DNA of 64,000 nt, from assembly GCA_910588845.1 (NCBI GenBank), contig CAJURU010000014.1, positions 1 to 64,000 on the forward strand. The letters are read 5' to 3'. Made by a program: the position numbers and the translations under genes. Positions 50,234 to 58,484 of the stretch are shown one piece after another (positions within the stretch are counted from its first letter, which is position 1; each line of letters starts with the position of its first letter). Source of the DNA: an uncultured Lachnospiraceae bacterium. Lineage in GTDB: Bacteria > Bacillota > Clostridia > Lachnospirales > Lachnospiraceae. The notes beneath the pieces were generated by a model. It saw only the letters and a list, made by a program, of their open reading frames with translations. It did not search any database and had not been told where the DNA came from.

Positions 50234-51028
50234 TTGGATATAGCGTCATTATTGGGAATTATACTTGGTGTTGGTCTAATGGTGCTGGGTATTATCAGTG
50301 GAGACCAGGGACCAGCAGCTTTGGGGAATTTCTTTGATTTGAACTCTGTATTTATCACAATCGGTGGTTCTCTGGCAGGTGTGCTGGCATCACATACAAT
50401 GGCAGATTTCATTAATGGACTAAAGAGTTTTACCCTGGTGTTCAAGACACCTAAGGCTGATGTGGGCGAGGTAATTAAGCACATCATTGATTTATCCAAT
50501 ATAGCGAGAAAGGAAGGACTTCTTGCTTTGGAGGAAGCAGCAAATGGAATTGAAGACGAGTTTTTGAAAAAGGGTGTTATGCTGGTAGTCGATGGTACTG
50601 ACCCCGAGCTTGTCAGAGGTATTATGGAAGCTGATCTGATGTGTGTGGAAGCCAGGCATAAGACAAATATCGGTTTTTGGGATAAATGGGCGGCGTTAGG
50701 TCCTGCCTGGGGTATGATTGGTACGCTGATTGGTCTGATTAACATGCTTAAGTTGATGGATGACCCCTCGACAGTCGGACCTAGTATGGCGATTGCCTTG
50801 ATTACGACGTTGTATGGTTCCATCATTGCCAACTGGCTCTGTACGCCGACATCAGCGAAGCTGAAAGTAAACAACGATACAGAGATTATGATTAAAGAAG
50901 TTACGGTGGAAGGCCTGTTGTCTATTCAGGCAGGAGAGAATCCCCGTGTCATAGAAGAAAAACTGAAATCCTTCCTGTCACCGAAAATGCGTGAGAATAT
51001 GCTGGAGCAGGGCGGAGGTGAAGAATAG
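50234..51028 (+). CDS. motA: Flagellar stator protein MotA
   Basis: About 264 residues with four membrane helices: M-D-I-A-S-L-L-G-I-I-L-G at the start, A-A-L-G-P-A-W-G-M-I-G-T-L-I-G-L-I in helix 3, and T-T-L-Y-G-S-I-I-A-N-W in helix 4. Forms the ion channel with MotB. I use TTG 50234, as family proteins begin at 'MDIAS' and AGGTGG is upstream; the open frame begins at GTG 50225. The gap 50140-50233 shows nothing clear. Confidence 0.92.
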   Translation: MDIASLLGIILGVGLMVLGIISGDQGPAALGNFFDLNSVFITIGGSLAGVLASHTMADFINGLKSFTLVFKTPKADVGEVIKHIIDLSNIARKEGLLALEEAANGIEDEFLKKGVMLVVDGTDPELVRGIMEADLMCVEARHKTNIGFWDKWAALGPAWGMIGTLIGLINMLKLMDDPSTVGPSMAIALITTLYGSIIANWLCTPTSAKLKVNNDTEIMIKEVTVEGLLSIQAGENPRVIEEKLKSFLSPKMRENMLEQGGGEE

Positions 51029-51861
51029 TGGCAAAGAGAAAGGTAGAAGAGTCTGGCGGAGGAGAGGCGTCGTGGCTGAATACGTTTGCGGACTTGATGA
51101 ATCTTTTGCTGTGCTTCTTCGTATTACTGTTTGCCATGTCTACGGTTGATGCGGAAAAGTGGGAACAGCTTATCAATTCCATGCAGAAAAGTAGTTTTAG
51201 TATTCTGTCTTCCGGTGGAGCTTCCGTCGGGGAGGGAATGATGATTTCTACCGGCGTCAGCCAGTTAGAAATGCTGGATGATTATTTCAAGGAAGAGACG
51301 AATTCTTCTGATGAGGAGGAGACGGAGCCTAAGGATAAGGAGACGGAACCGACCGCAGAGGAAGAACTCAAAGAAGAATATGAAGCGGCAGGATTGAAGG
51401 AATCTGAGGAGATGGCAGAGCAGATTGAAGAGATGCTGGCAAAACGGCAGATTGACAATCAGGCAGAGGTGGATGTGAATGCCCAGTTCGTAAGAATTAC
51501 GTTGAGCGGAGCCTTGCTCTTTGATTCAGCCCAGTCGCAGATTCGTGAGGATGCGCTTCCGCTTGTTGACAAGCTGTCAATGATATTAGCAAATTATAAT
51601 AGCAATCAGATTGAGATTGAAGGGCATACCGATAATGTTCCCATAAGTAATGCAAAGTATGAGAACAATGATGTGCTATCTGCTTACCGTGCTTTTGCAG
51701 TGAAGGATTATGTCCTGGAACACACAGCGTTAGAAGCTGGGAAGATTTATGCCGCAGGCTGCGGGGAATATAATCCGGTAGCAGACAACTCCACACCGGA
51801 AGGGCGCGCAAGGAACCGACGGGTGGAGATTAAGATATACAATTCGTATAACTCTAATTAG
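51028..51861 (+). CDS. motB: Flagellar stator protein MotB
   Basis: A 277-residue protein. Single helix (about 17-37) with the ion-binding Asp in W-L-N-T-F-A-D-L-M-N-L-L; acidic Glu/Lys linker (about 90-135); OmpA-like peptidoglycan-binding domain with I-E-G-H-T-D-N-V-P and R-A-R-N-R-R-V-E. GTG start overlaps the motA stop by one base. Confidence 0.94.
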   Translation: MAKRKVEESGGGEASWLNTFADLMNLLLCFFVLLFAMSTVDAEKWEQLINSMQKSSFSILSSGGASVGEGMMISTGVSQLEMLDDYFKEETNSSDEEETEPKDKETEPTAEEELKEEYEAAGLKESEEMAEQIEEMLAKRQIDNQAEVDVNAQFVRITLSGALLFDSAQSQIREDALPLVDKLSMILANYNSNQIEIEGHTDNVPISNAKYENNDVLSAYRAFAVKDYVLEHTALEAGKIYAAGCGEYNPVADNSTPEGRARNRRVEIKIYNSYNSN

Positions 51862-51875
51862 AAAGGAAAAACATC

Positions 51876-52403
51876 ATGAAAAAGAATTTAATGAGTGTCC
51901 TAATTCTGGCGCTGGTAGTTGCGAACTTGATTTTGACTGCAATCCTGATGATTTCAGTCGTACCGCAGACCAAGAAGGCCAATGAGCTGGTTACGAAGGT
52001 GTGTTCAGCGATTGATCTTGAACTGGAAGGCGGTAAAGAGAAATCAGCCATTGATATTCCAATGGATCAGTTGGAGACAGTGAAGATCGCGAATGGCGAT
52101 AGCCTGACTATCAATTTGAAGAGTGAAAATGATAGGAAGAGCTATGCTAAAATTTCTATATCGCTGGCAGTGGATAAGAAGAACAAGGGCTACAAGAAAG
52201 GGCTTGAGGCGATTACTGCAAATGAGGATATCATCAAGAATGAGATTATCAAAATCGTAACTAACTATACGATAGATGATATGAGAGATGGACAAAAAGA
52301 GTTACAGGATGAAGTGCTGGTAAGCCTGCGCAAGCTGTTTGATTCTGATTTTATCGTAAGTGTGGCATTTCCGACTTATACATATGAAGAGAGCAGCAAC
52401 TAA
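51876..52403 (+). CDS. fliL: Flagellar basal-body protein FliL
   Basis: A 175-residue protein with one N-terminal helix (about 6-28) and an external FliL domain ending in V-L-V-S-L-R-K-L-F-D. It surrounds the stator and supports torque. Position between motB and fliM agrees. AAGGA precedes the start. Confidence 0.85.
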   Translation: MKKNLMSVLILALVVANLILTAILMISVVPQTKKANELVTKVCSAIDLELEGGKEKSAIDIPMDQLETVKIANGDSLTINLKSENDRKSYAKISISLAVDKKNKGYKKGLEAITANEDIIKNEIIKIVTNYTIDDMRDGQKELQDEVLVSLRKLFDSDFIVSVAFPTYTYEESSN

Positions 52404-52434
52404 AGTTTGACAAAATGTCAGGTGGTGAAAAAGA

Positions 52435-53415
52435 ATGGGCGAGGTCTTATCGCAAAATGAGATAGACAGTCTGCTGAACGCATTGAACAATGGAGAGTTA
52501 GATGCGGAGGAGATTAAGGAAAACGGAGAAAAGCAGGTAAAGGATTATGATTTTGCAAGGCCTGCGAAGTTTTCCAAAGAACATCTTAGGACGATGGAAA
52601 TCATATTTGAGCATTATGGACGTCTGTTGTCCACAAACCTGCCGGGATATCTGCGCAAGAATATTCAGGTAGATGTGATGAATTCAGAGGCAGTTACATA
52701 TTCAGAGTTTTCAAATGCCTTGTCGAATCCGGTACTCCTCAGTGTAGTCAATTTTGATCCGATGCCGGGTAGTATTATTATAGAGTTGGCAACGAATCTG
52801 GGATATGCCATGGTAGACCGTATGCTGGGAGGTTTGGGAGAACCGTTAGATCGGAGCCGCGAATTCTCGGAGATAGAGCTATTGATTATAGAGCGCATCA
52901 TGAATGCCTGTATCAATCTTTTAAGAGAACCGTGGAAGAACGTGGCAGATATACATCCCAGGCTGGAAAGGATTGAGACAAATTCGCAGTTTGCACAGTT
53001 TATCTCACCCAGTGAGATGATTGCAATTATTACGATTAATATTAAAATTGGGGATGTAGAAGGGCTTATGAATATATGTCTGCCGTATATGACGTTGGAA
53101 GATGTCATGGACAGACTGAATACCAAGTATTGGTTTTCAAGTATGCAACAGCGTGGGGATCAGGAATATACAGAACTCATTGAGACATTGATTTCTAAGG
53201 CACCCATGCCGGTAAAAGCAGTTTTGGGCAAGAGTACCATTTCTGTTAATGATTTTATAAATCTTCAGGTTGGCGATATTATCCGCCTGAACACAAAAGT
53301 AGAAGAAGAACTGAATGTATATGTTGGGAACATCAAGAAATTTACTGCTTTGCCTGGAGCTTCGGGAGATCGTTATGCAGTAAGAGTTACATCAGTAATC
53401 AGAGAGGAGCAGTGA
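52435..53415 (+). CDS. fliM: Flagellar motor switch protein FliM
   Basis: A 326-residue switch protein. N-terminal CheY-P-binding peptide V-L-S-Q-N-E-I-D-S-L-L-N-A-L; middle domain with L-P-G-Y-L-R-K; C-terminal SpoA domain (L-G-K-S-T-I-S-V-N-D-F). Ends 4 bases before fliY. Confidence 0.95.
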   Translation: MGEVLSQNEIDSLLNALNNGELDAEEIKENGEKQVKDYDFARPAKFSKEHLRTMEIIFEHYGRLLSTNLPGYLRKNIQVDVMNSEAVTYSEFSNALSNPVLLSVVNFDPMPGSIIIELATNLGYAMVDRMLGGLGEPLDRSREFSEIELLIIERIMNACINLLREPWKNVADIHPRLERIETNSQFAQFISPSEMIAIITINIKIGDVEGLMNICLPYMTLEDVMDRLNTKYWFSSMQQRGDQEYTELIETLISKAPMPVKAVLGKSTISVNDFINLQVGDIIRLNTKVEEELNVYVGNIKKFTALPGASGDRYAVRVTSVIREEQ

Positions 53416-53419
53416 AGTT

Positions 53420-54562
53420 ATGGATGGAGTTCTGTCACAGGAAGAAATTAGCGCTCTGTTGAGTGATGATGCCGGAGCAGCGGGTGGAGAAAGCAACAAT
53501 TTACTGACACCGGATGAGATTGATGCGATAGGGGAAATTTCCAATATCAGTATGGGAACAGCGGCTACAACATTATTCTCTCTAGTAAACAGAAAAGTGG
53601 AGATTTCCACGCCGGTAGTGACTATTGCCAATTGGGATGATATTATTGAAGAATACGAAAGACCTTGCGTGTTTATCAGAATTGCCTACACCACAGGGTT
53701 GGATGGCAGCAATCTTTTGGTATTGCGTGAGCAGGATGTCAAAATCATCACAGATTTAATGATGGGCGGAGATGGTACGAACACAGAAGTTGAGCTCGGT
53801 GAGCTGCATCTGAGCGCGATTTGTGAAGCCATGAACCAGATGATGGGAAGTTCGGCTACATCCCTGTCGTCTATGTTGAATAAAATGATTGATATCAGTC
53901 CGCCTACAGCAGATCTTGTAGATCTTAAGGATACGGTAGACGGAACAGAAATTGATGAATTTCTTGGAGGAGAGTTCGTAAAGATTTCTTTCCTGATGGA
54001 AATTGGAGATTTGGTAAAAAGTACGATTATGCAGTTGTATCCGCCTTCTTTTGCAAAAGAGATGTGCGTTGGGGTAACGGAGACCATGGAGGCGGATAGT
54101 TCTACAGTGGCAGCCGCATCATCACAGCAAGAGCCGCAGCCGGCGCCACAGCCGCAAATGCAGCAACCGATGCCACAGCAGATGCAGCAACCGATGCCAC
54201 AGATGCAGCAACCGATGCCACAGCAGATGCCGATGATGGGTATGCCAATGTATGCACAGCAGCCGGTAAATGCACAACCGGTACAATTCCAGGCATTTGC
54301 GGGAGATTTCAATCCGATTACGCAACAGGAAAATATTGGGCTTATTATGGATGTTCCGCTGGATGTAACAGTGGAATTAGGAAGAACCAGCAAGTCCATT
54401 CAGGATATTTTGGAATTTGCCCCTGGTACAATCATAGAATTGAACAAGATTGCCGGCGAGCCGATTGATGTGTTAGTAAACGGTAAATACGTTGCCAAAG
54501 GTGAAGTAGTAGTTCTTGAAGAAAGCTTTGGCGTGCGTATTACTGAAATTATAAACAACTAA
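53420..54562 (+). CDS. fliY: Flagellar motor switch phosphatase FliY (FliN)
   Basis: A 380-residue protein. N-terminal switch peptide L-S-Q-E-E-I-S-A-L-L, two CheC-type phosphatase motifs (I-G-E-I-S-N-I-S-M-G-T-A near 40, and A-I-C-E-A-M-N-Q-M-M-G near 135), a Met/Gln/Pro repeat linker (about 233-285), and a C-terminal FliN/SpoA domain (V-T-V-E-L-G-R-T). It both forms the C-ring and dephosphorylates CheY-P. Confidence 0.94.
   Translation: MDGVLSQEEISALLSDDAGAAGGESNNLLTPDEIDAIGEISNISMGTAATTLFSLVNRKVEISTPVVTIANWDDIIEEYERPCVFIRIAYTTGLDGSNLLVLREQDVKIITDLMMGGDGTNTEVELGELHLSAICEAMNQMMGSSATSLSSMLNKMIDISPPTADLVDLKDTVDGTEIDEFLGGEFVKISFLMEIGDLVKSTIMQLYPPSFAKEMCVGVTETMEADSSTVAAASSQQEPQPAPQPQMQQPMPQQMQQPMPQMQQPMPQQMPMMGMPMYAQQPVNAQPVQFQAFAGDFNPITQQENIGLIMDVPLDVTVELGRTSKSIQDILEFAPGTIIELNKIAGEPIDVLVNGKYVAKGEVVVLEESFGVRITEIINN
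54158..54226 (+). repeat. Met/Gln/Pro tandem repeats in fliY
   Basis: Three near-identical units of 24, 21 and 24 bases (54158, 54182, 54203) encode M-Q-Q-P-M-P-Q-(Q). In-frame length variation would change only the linker. Confidence 0.85.
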
Positions 54563-54591
54563 AATAAAAGTGATATCAAGGAGAAGAAGAT

Positions 54592-54954
54592 ATGGCAAAG
54601 AATATTTTAATTTGTGATGATGCAGCGTTTATGAGAATGATGATTAAGGACATTTTGACGAAGAATGGTTACAACATTGCCGGTGAAGCAGAAAATGGTT
54701 TAAAGGCTGTGGAGAAGTACAATGAGACCAAACCGGATCTCGTATTGATGGATATTACCATGCCGGAGATGGATGGAATTCAGGCATTGAAGCAGATTAA
54801 ATCTACAGATCCATCTGCCTGCATTATTATGTGTTCCGCAATGGGACAGCAGGCAATGGTTATTGAGGCTATCCAGTCAGGAGCAAAAGACTTCATCGTT
54901 AAGCCATTCCAGGCAGAGCGTGTGTTGGAAGCCGTGAAAAAAGTAGTTGGCTAA
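54592..54954 (+). CDS. cheY: Chemotaxis response regulator CheY
   Basis: A 120-residue single receiver domain: I-C-D-D-A-A-F-M-R at the acidic pocket, phospho-Asp in L-V-L-M-D-I-T-M-P, Thr/Ser site I-M-C-S-A-M-G, Lys in F-I-V-K-P-F. It carries the chemotaxis signal to FliM/FliY. Confidence 0.93.
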   Translation: MAKNILICDDAAFMRMMIKDILTKNGYNIAGEAENGLKAVEKYNETKPDLVLMDITMPEMDGIQALKQIKSTDPSACIIMCSAMGQQAMVIEAIQSGAKDFIVKPFQAERVLEAVKKVVG

Positions 54955-54955
54955 G

Positions 54956-55333
54956 ATGGTTTTATTGGGAGTTTTCTCAAAGTGGGATAGTTTTTTTCAG
55001 CTAATCGGCGTATTGTTGATTTTTCTGTTTGTACTGGCAATCACATATGTAACTACCAGATGGATTGGCCAGTATCAGCAGGGGATGATGCAGAATAAGA
55101 ATATTCAGGTTGTTGAGACTTTCCGTGTCAGTAACAACAAATTTATTCAGATTATCCAGGTGGGAAAGAAGTATCTGGTTATTTCCGTTTGCAAAGATGT
55201 GGTAAATATTCTCACGGAACTTACTGAGGAAGATTTGGTCTGGATGCCCTCACAGGAGGAGCGGGGAGTTAAGGTGAATGAAAACTTTCAACAGATTTTT
55301 ACAAAGTTGAAAGATAAAATTCCAAGGAAGTAG
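54956..55333 (+). CDS. fliO: Flagellar export protein FliO
   Basis: About 125 residues with one helix (about 12-34) and a small cytoplasmic domain (I-Q-V-V-E-T-F-R-V-S-N-N-K, then I-I-Q-V-G-K-K-Y-L-V-I). FliO helps assemble the FliP ring. ATG 54956 starts one base after the cheY stop; no strong ribosome site, so coupling is likely. Confidence 0.85.
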   Translation: MVLLGVFSKWDSFFQLIGVLLIFLFVLAITYVTTRWIGQYQQGMMQNKNIQVVETFRVSNNKFIQIIQVGKKYLVISVCKDVVNILTELTEEDLVWMPSQEERGVKVNENFQQIFTKLKDKIPRK

Positions 55334-55340
55334 GCAGAAC

Positions 55341-56228
55341 ATGATGAAAAGAATAAAGAAAATATATTGTGGGACTTCCTTAGCCTTTGGTACAGTTACA
55401 TTGTTGATGGCACTGTTCCTGTTTTTTGGACAAAGCGCCTTTGCAACGACCCCAGCTGGAGAGTTGCGGGATCAAGCGTTAGAGGATGCAAGGACAGTTG
55501 ACCCGCCTAATACGCAGAGGGCAGATGCCAGGGGAGACAACACCAATGGCATTTCTGTTATGTTGAATAATGAGGAAGGTAATCTGTCAGGGAATCTGAG
55601 AATTCTCATCATATTGACGGTAATCTCGCTTGCACCGTCTCTTCTGATAATGCTTACGTCTTTTACGAGGATTATTGTAGTACTGCATTTTGTGCGTACG
55701 GCAGTTGGGACGCAGACAGCCCCTCCCAATCAGGTTTTAGTGGGTTTGGCGCTGTTTTTGACATTGTTTATCATGAATCCGGTGTTTTCTGAGGTAAATG
55801 AGAATGTGCTCAAGCCTTTCGATGCCGGCGAGATTACACAGGAAGAAGCGTTGAAGGAAGCTGAGAAGCCGTTCCGCAGATTTATGTTTAAGGAAATGCA
55901 GCGCAAGGATTTAGCATTGTTCTGTGACATTGCGGAGATTGACATGACAGGTATGGATTTGAGCGATCCGGAAACGCTGGACCCCATTCCCATGAATGTA
56001 ATTATACCGAGTTTCATTGTCAGTGAGCTGCGAACAGCTTTTATCATAGGATTTTTGATTTATATTCCTTTTATTGTGATTGATATGGTAGTAGCGTCGG
56101 TGCTTATGTCGATGGGTATGATGATGTTGCCGCCGACCACGATTTCCATGCCGTTCAAAATATTATTGTTTGTGCTTGCGGATGGCTGGGATCTCGTTAT
56201 AGGAAATCTAGTAAAAACGTTTTATTGA
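55341..56228 (+). CDS. fliP: Flagellar export gate protein FliP
   Basis: A 295-residue gate protein with an N-terminal signal-like helix (about 14-33), a variable region and helices with L-T-S-F-T-R-I-I-V-V-L, then A-L-F-L-T-L-F-I-M-N-P and the end P-F-K-I-L-L-F-V-L-A-D-G-W. Core of the export channel with FliQ and FliR. Confidence 0.94.
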   Translation: MMKRIKKIYCGTSLAFGTVTLLMALFLFFGQSAFATTPAGELRDQALEDARTVDPPNTQRADARGDNTNGISVMLNNEEGNLSGNLRILIILTVISLAPSLLIMLTSFTRIIVVLHFVRTAVGTQTAPPNQVLVGLALFLTLFIMNPVFSEVNENVLKPFDAGEITQEEALKEAEKPFRRFMFKEMQRKDLALFCDIAEIDMTGMDLSDPETLDPIPMNVIIPSFIVSELRTAFIIGFLIYIPFIVIDMVVASVLMSMGMMMLPPTTISMPFKILLFVLADGWDLVIGNLVKTFY

Positions 56229-56250
56229 CGGTAGAATGAGGTGAATACGC

Positions 56251-56523
56251 ATGATAACAGAAGGCCAGGTTTTGGATATTGCAAGGGAGGCGTTATTTCT
56301 GATTATCAGGGTGTCAGCGCCATTGTTGCTTATATCTCTGATTATAGGTCTTATTGTCAGTATTTTTCAGACAGTTACCTCCATTCAGGAGCAGACGCTG
56401 ACTTTTGTGCCTAAGATTATCGCTGTGTTCCTGGGACTTATGCTCATAGGAGGCTGGATGATGGAGCAGCTCTCAAACTTTATGATAGAGCTGTGGAGTG
56501 ACTTTGGACTGTATCTGCGTTAG
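56251..56523 (+). CDS. fliQ: Flagellar export gate protein FliQ
   Basis: A 90-residue two-helix protein: V-S-A-P-L-L-L-I-S-L-I-I-G-L and Q-T-V-T-S-I-Q-E-Q-T-L-T-F-V-P-K are family hallmarks. Confidence 0.95.
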   Translation: MITEGQVLDIAREALFLIIRVSAPLLLISLIIGLIVSIFQTVTSIQEQTLTFVPKIIAVFLGLMLIGGWMMEQLSNFMIELWSDFGLYLR

Positions 56524-56534
56524 GTTGAGGCAGT

Positions 56535-57317
56535 ATGATAAACTATGGGTTTTCATTATATACATTTGAATATTTTCTGATGATACTGGTAAGGGTTGCA
56601 ACGTTTGTATACATTGCTCCGTTTTTTGGGATGAACAATACCCCTAATCGGGTTAAGATTGGGTTTTCGGCGCTTCTGGCGATTGTTTTATTTCAGACGA
56701 TACAGCCAAAGGAAGTTTTGGAATATTCCGGAGTAATTGGGTTTGCCATCATCGTTCTCAAAGAAGGAATTACAGGGTTGCTCATTGGTTATGCGGCAAA
56801 TATTTGTAATTCCATTATTGTGTTTTCTGGCAAAGTTATAGATATGGAAATTGGGCTCGCCATGGCAAACATGTACGATCCGACAACGAAAGCACAATCG
56901 GGCCTTACTGGCACAATGTATAATTATTTTATCATGATGCTTTTGATTGTTACCAATATGCACCATTATATCTTGCGAGCCCTGGTAGATACGTACCAGA
57001 TAATTCCCGTCAATGGCGCTGTGTTTGATTGGGAACATCTGATGGGCTCTATGGTTATGTATATGACAGACATGATGGCGATTGGATTCCGTATAGCTCT
57101 TCCTATTTTTGCATGCAGCATGATTTTAAGCTGCATCCTGGGTATAATGGCAAAAGTAGCGTCACAGATGAATATGTTTGCTGTGGGAATGCAGATTAAA
57201 ATTCTGCTTGGGCTGGGAATCATGTTCCTTACAGTAGTATTGATTCCCAATATTTCCGATTTTATATTTACTGAGATGAAACGGATGATCGTTTCCATGA
57301 TTGAAGGAATGTATTAA
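56535..57317 (+). CDS. fliR: Flagellar export gate protein FliR
   Basis: A 260-residue polytopic protein completing the FliPQR complex. Family marks include L-V-R-V-A-T-F-V, then L-K-E-G-I-T-G-L-L-I-G and A-L-P-I-F-A. Ends one base before the preferred flhB start. Confidence 0.92.
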   Translation: MINYGFSLYTFEYFLMILVRVATFVYIAPFFGMNNTPNRVKIGFSALLAIVLFQTIQPKEVLEYSGVIGFAIIVLKEGITGLLIGYAANICNSIIVFSGKVIDMEIGLAMANMYDPTTKAQSGLTGTMYNYFIMMLLIVTNMHHYILRALVDTYQIIPVNGAVFDWEHLMGSMVMYMTDMMAIGFRIALPIFACSMILSCILGIMAKVASQMNMFAVGMQIKILLGLGIMFLTVVLIPNISDFIFTEMKRMIVSMIEGMY

Positions 57318-57318
57318 T

Positions 57319-58449
57319 GTGAAAAGAGAACCCTATTTATTGATAGAATATAATCTGCAATGGTTTGCGAAAGACGGTGACGGCGGGGAAAAGACAGAGC
57401 CTGCTACAGCCAAGAAATTAGCGGATGCCCGAAAAGAAGGTCAGGTTGCCAAGAGCCAGGAGCTCAACAGCGCAATTAGTCTGATTGCATTGTTTGTCAT
57501 TCTCAAAATATTCGTTTCCTTTGTGGGAGAGCGTTTTTTGGGGATGTTCCAGCTAATTTACAATAAAATCCCGGATATTATAGATGAGAGCGCCGGCGGG
57601 TTGTCTGTTTTTATGGCGGGCAAAGTGCTGGGAAATGTCCTGCTTACTATTTTGACGACAATGGCGCCTTTTTTGGCGATTGGGTTTGTTATAGCATTGT
57701 TGAGCAATGTTTTGCAGATAAAGTGGAAAGTGACGACAAAGCCTATGAGGCCTAAGTTTAGCAAAATTAATCCGCTCAGTGGGTTTAAGCGGATATTTTC
57801 TAAAGATTCCCTGTTTGAATTGGTGAAATCTATAGTGAAAGTAGCGCTCATCCTTTATGTAGCTTATACGTCCATCAAAGATCATCAGAATGAATTGTTT
57901 TTGGTATATGATATCCCGCTTTTACAAGTAGTTTTACTTGTAGGAACAATCGTGATTGATACCGGACTAAAAATTGCCCTGGTTTATATCTTCATCGGAA
58001 TAGCCGATTTCGTTTATCAGAAGCACAAGTTCAAGGAAGATATGAAGATGACGAAACAGGAAGTGAAAGATGAGTTCAAAAATACAGAGGGAAATCCGGA
58101 AATCAAAGGGCGGCAGCGTTCTAAGATGCGGGAAGCTTCCCAGCGGCGTATGATGCAGAGTCTTCCCAGCGCAGACGTAGTCATCACGAATCCTACGCAC
58201 TATGCAGTGGCAATTAAGTATGACGCCCAGCAGCATTCGGCGCCTGTAGTTCTGGCGAAAGGCGAGGATTTCCTTGCCCAGAGAATTAAAGAAGTCGCCA
58301 AAGAAAATCATGTTGAAATTGTAGAAAATAAGCCTCTGGCGAGGATGCTTTATGCCAATGTGGACGTTGGGCAGGAAGTTCCGCCGGAATTGTATCAGGC
58401 AGTGGCGGAGGTACTGGCTTTTGTTTACAGCCTGAGAGAGAATAGATAA
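57319..58449 (+). CDS. flhB: Flagellar export specificity switch FlhB
   Basis: About 376 residues with four helices and a cytoplasmic autocleaving domain carrying the N-P-T-H motif (V-V-I-T-N-P-T-H-Y-A-V-A, about 295). N-terminus K-T-E-P-A-T-A-K-K-L-A-D-A-R-K-E-G-Q is typical. I use GTG 57319 behind AAGGAA; a TTG at 57301 would overlap fliR. Confidence 0.94.
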   Translation: MKREPYLLIEYNLQWFAKDGDGGEKTEPATAKKLADARKEGQVAKSQELNSAISLIALFVILKIFVSFVGERFLGMFQLIYNKIPDIIDESAGGLSVFMAGKVLGNVLLTILTTMAPFLAIGFVIALLSNVLQIKWKVTTKPMRPKFSKINPLSGFKRIFSKDSLFELVKSIVKVALILYVAYTSIKDHQNELFLVYDIPLLQVVLLVGTIVIDTGLKIALVYIFIGIADFVYQKHKFKEDMKMTKQEVKDEFKNTEGNPEIKGRQRSKMREASQRRMMQSLPSADVVITNPTHYAVAIKYDAQQHSAPVVLAKGEDFLAQRIKEVAKENHVEIVENKPLARMLYANVDVGQEVPPELYQAVAEVLAFVYSLRENR

Positions 58450-58484
58450 ATGCAAATGAGGAAGAGACGAAAGGAGAAGAGAGC

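Noticed and set aside
53686..54399. Cys-rich minus-strand frame under fliY
   Set aside because: Cysteines arise from the antisense of the Gln/Met/Pro repeats; fliY is the real gene.
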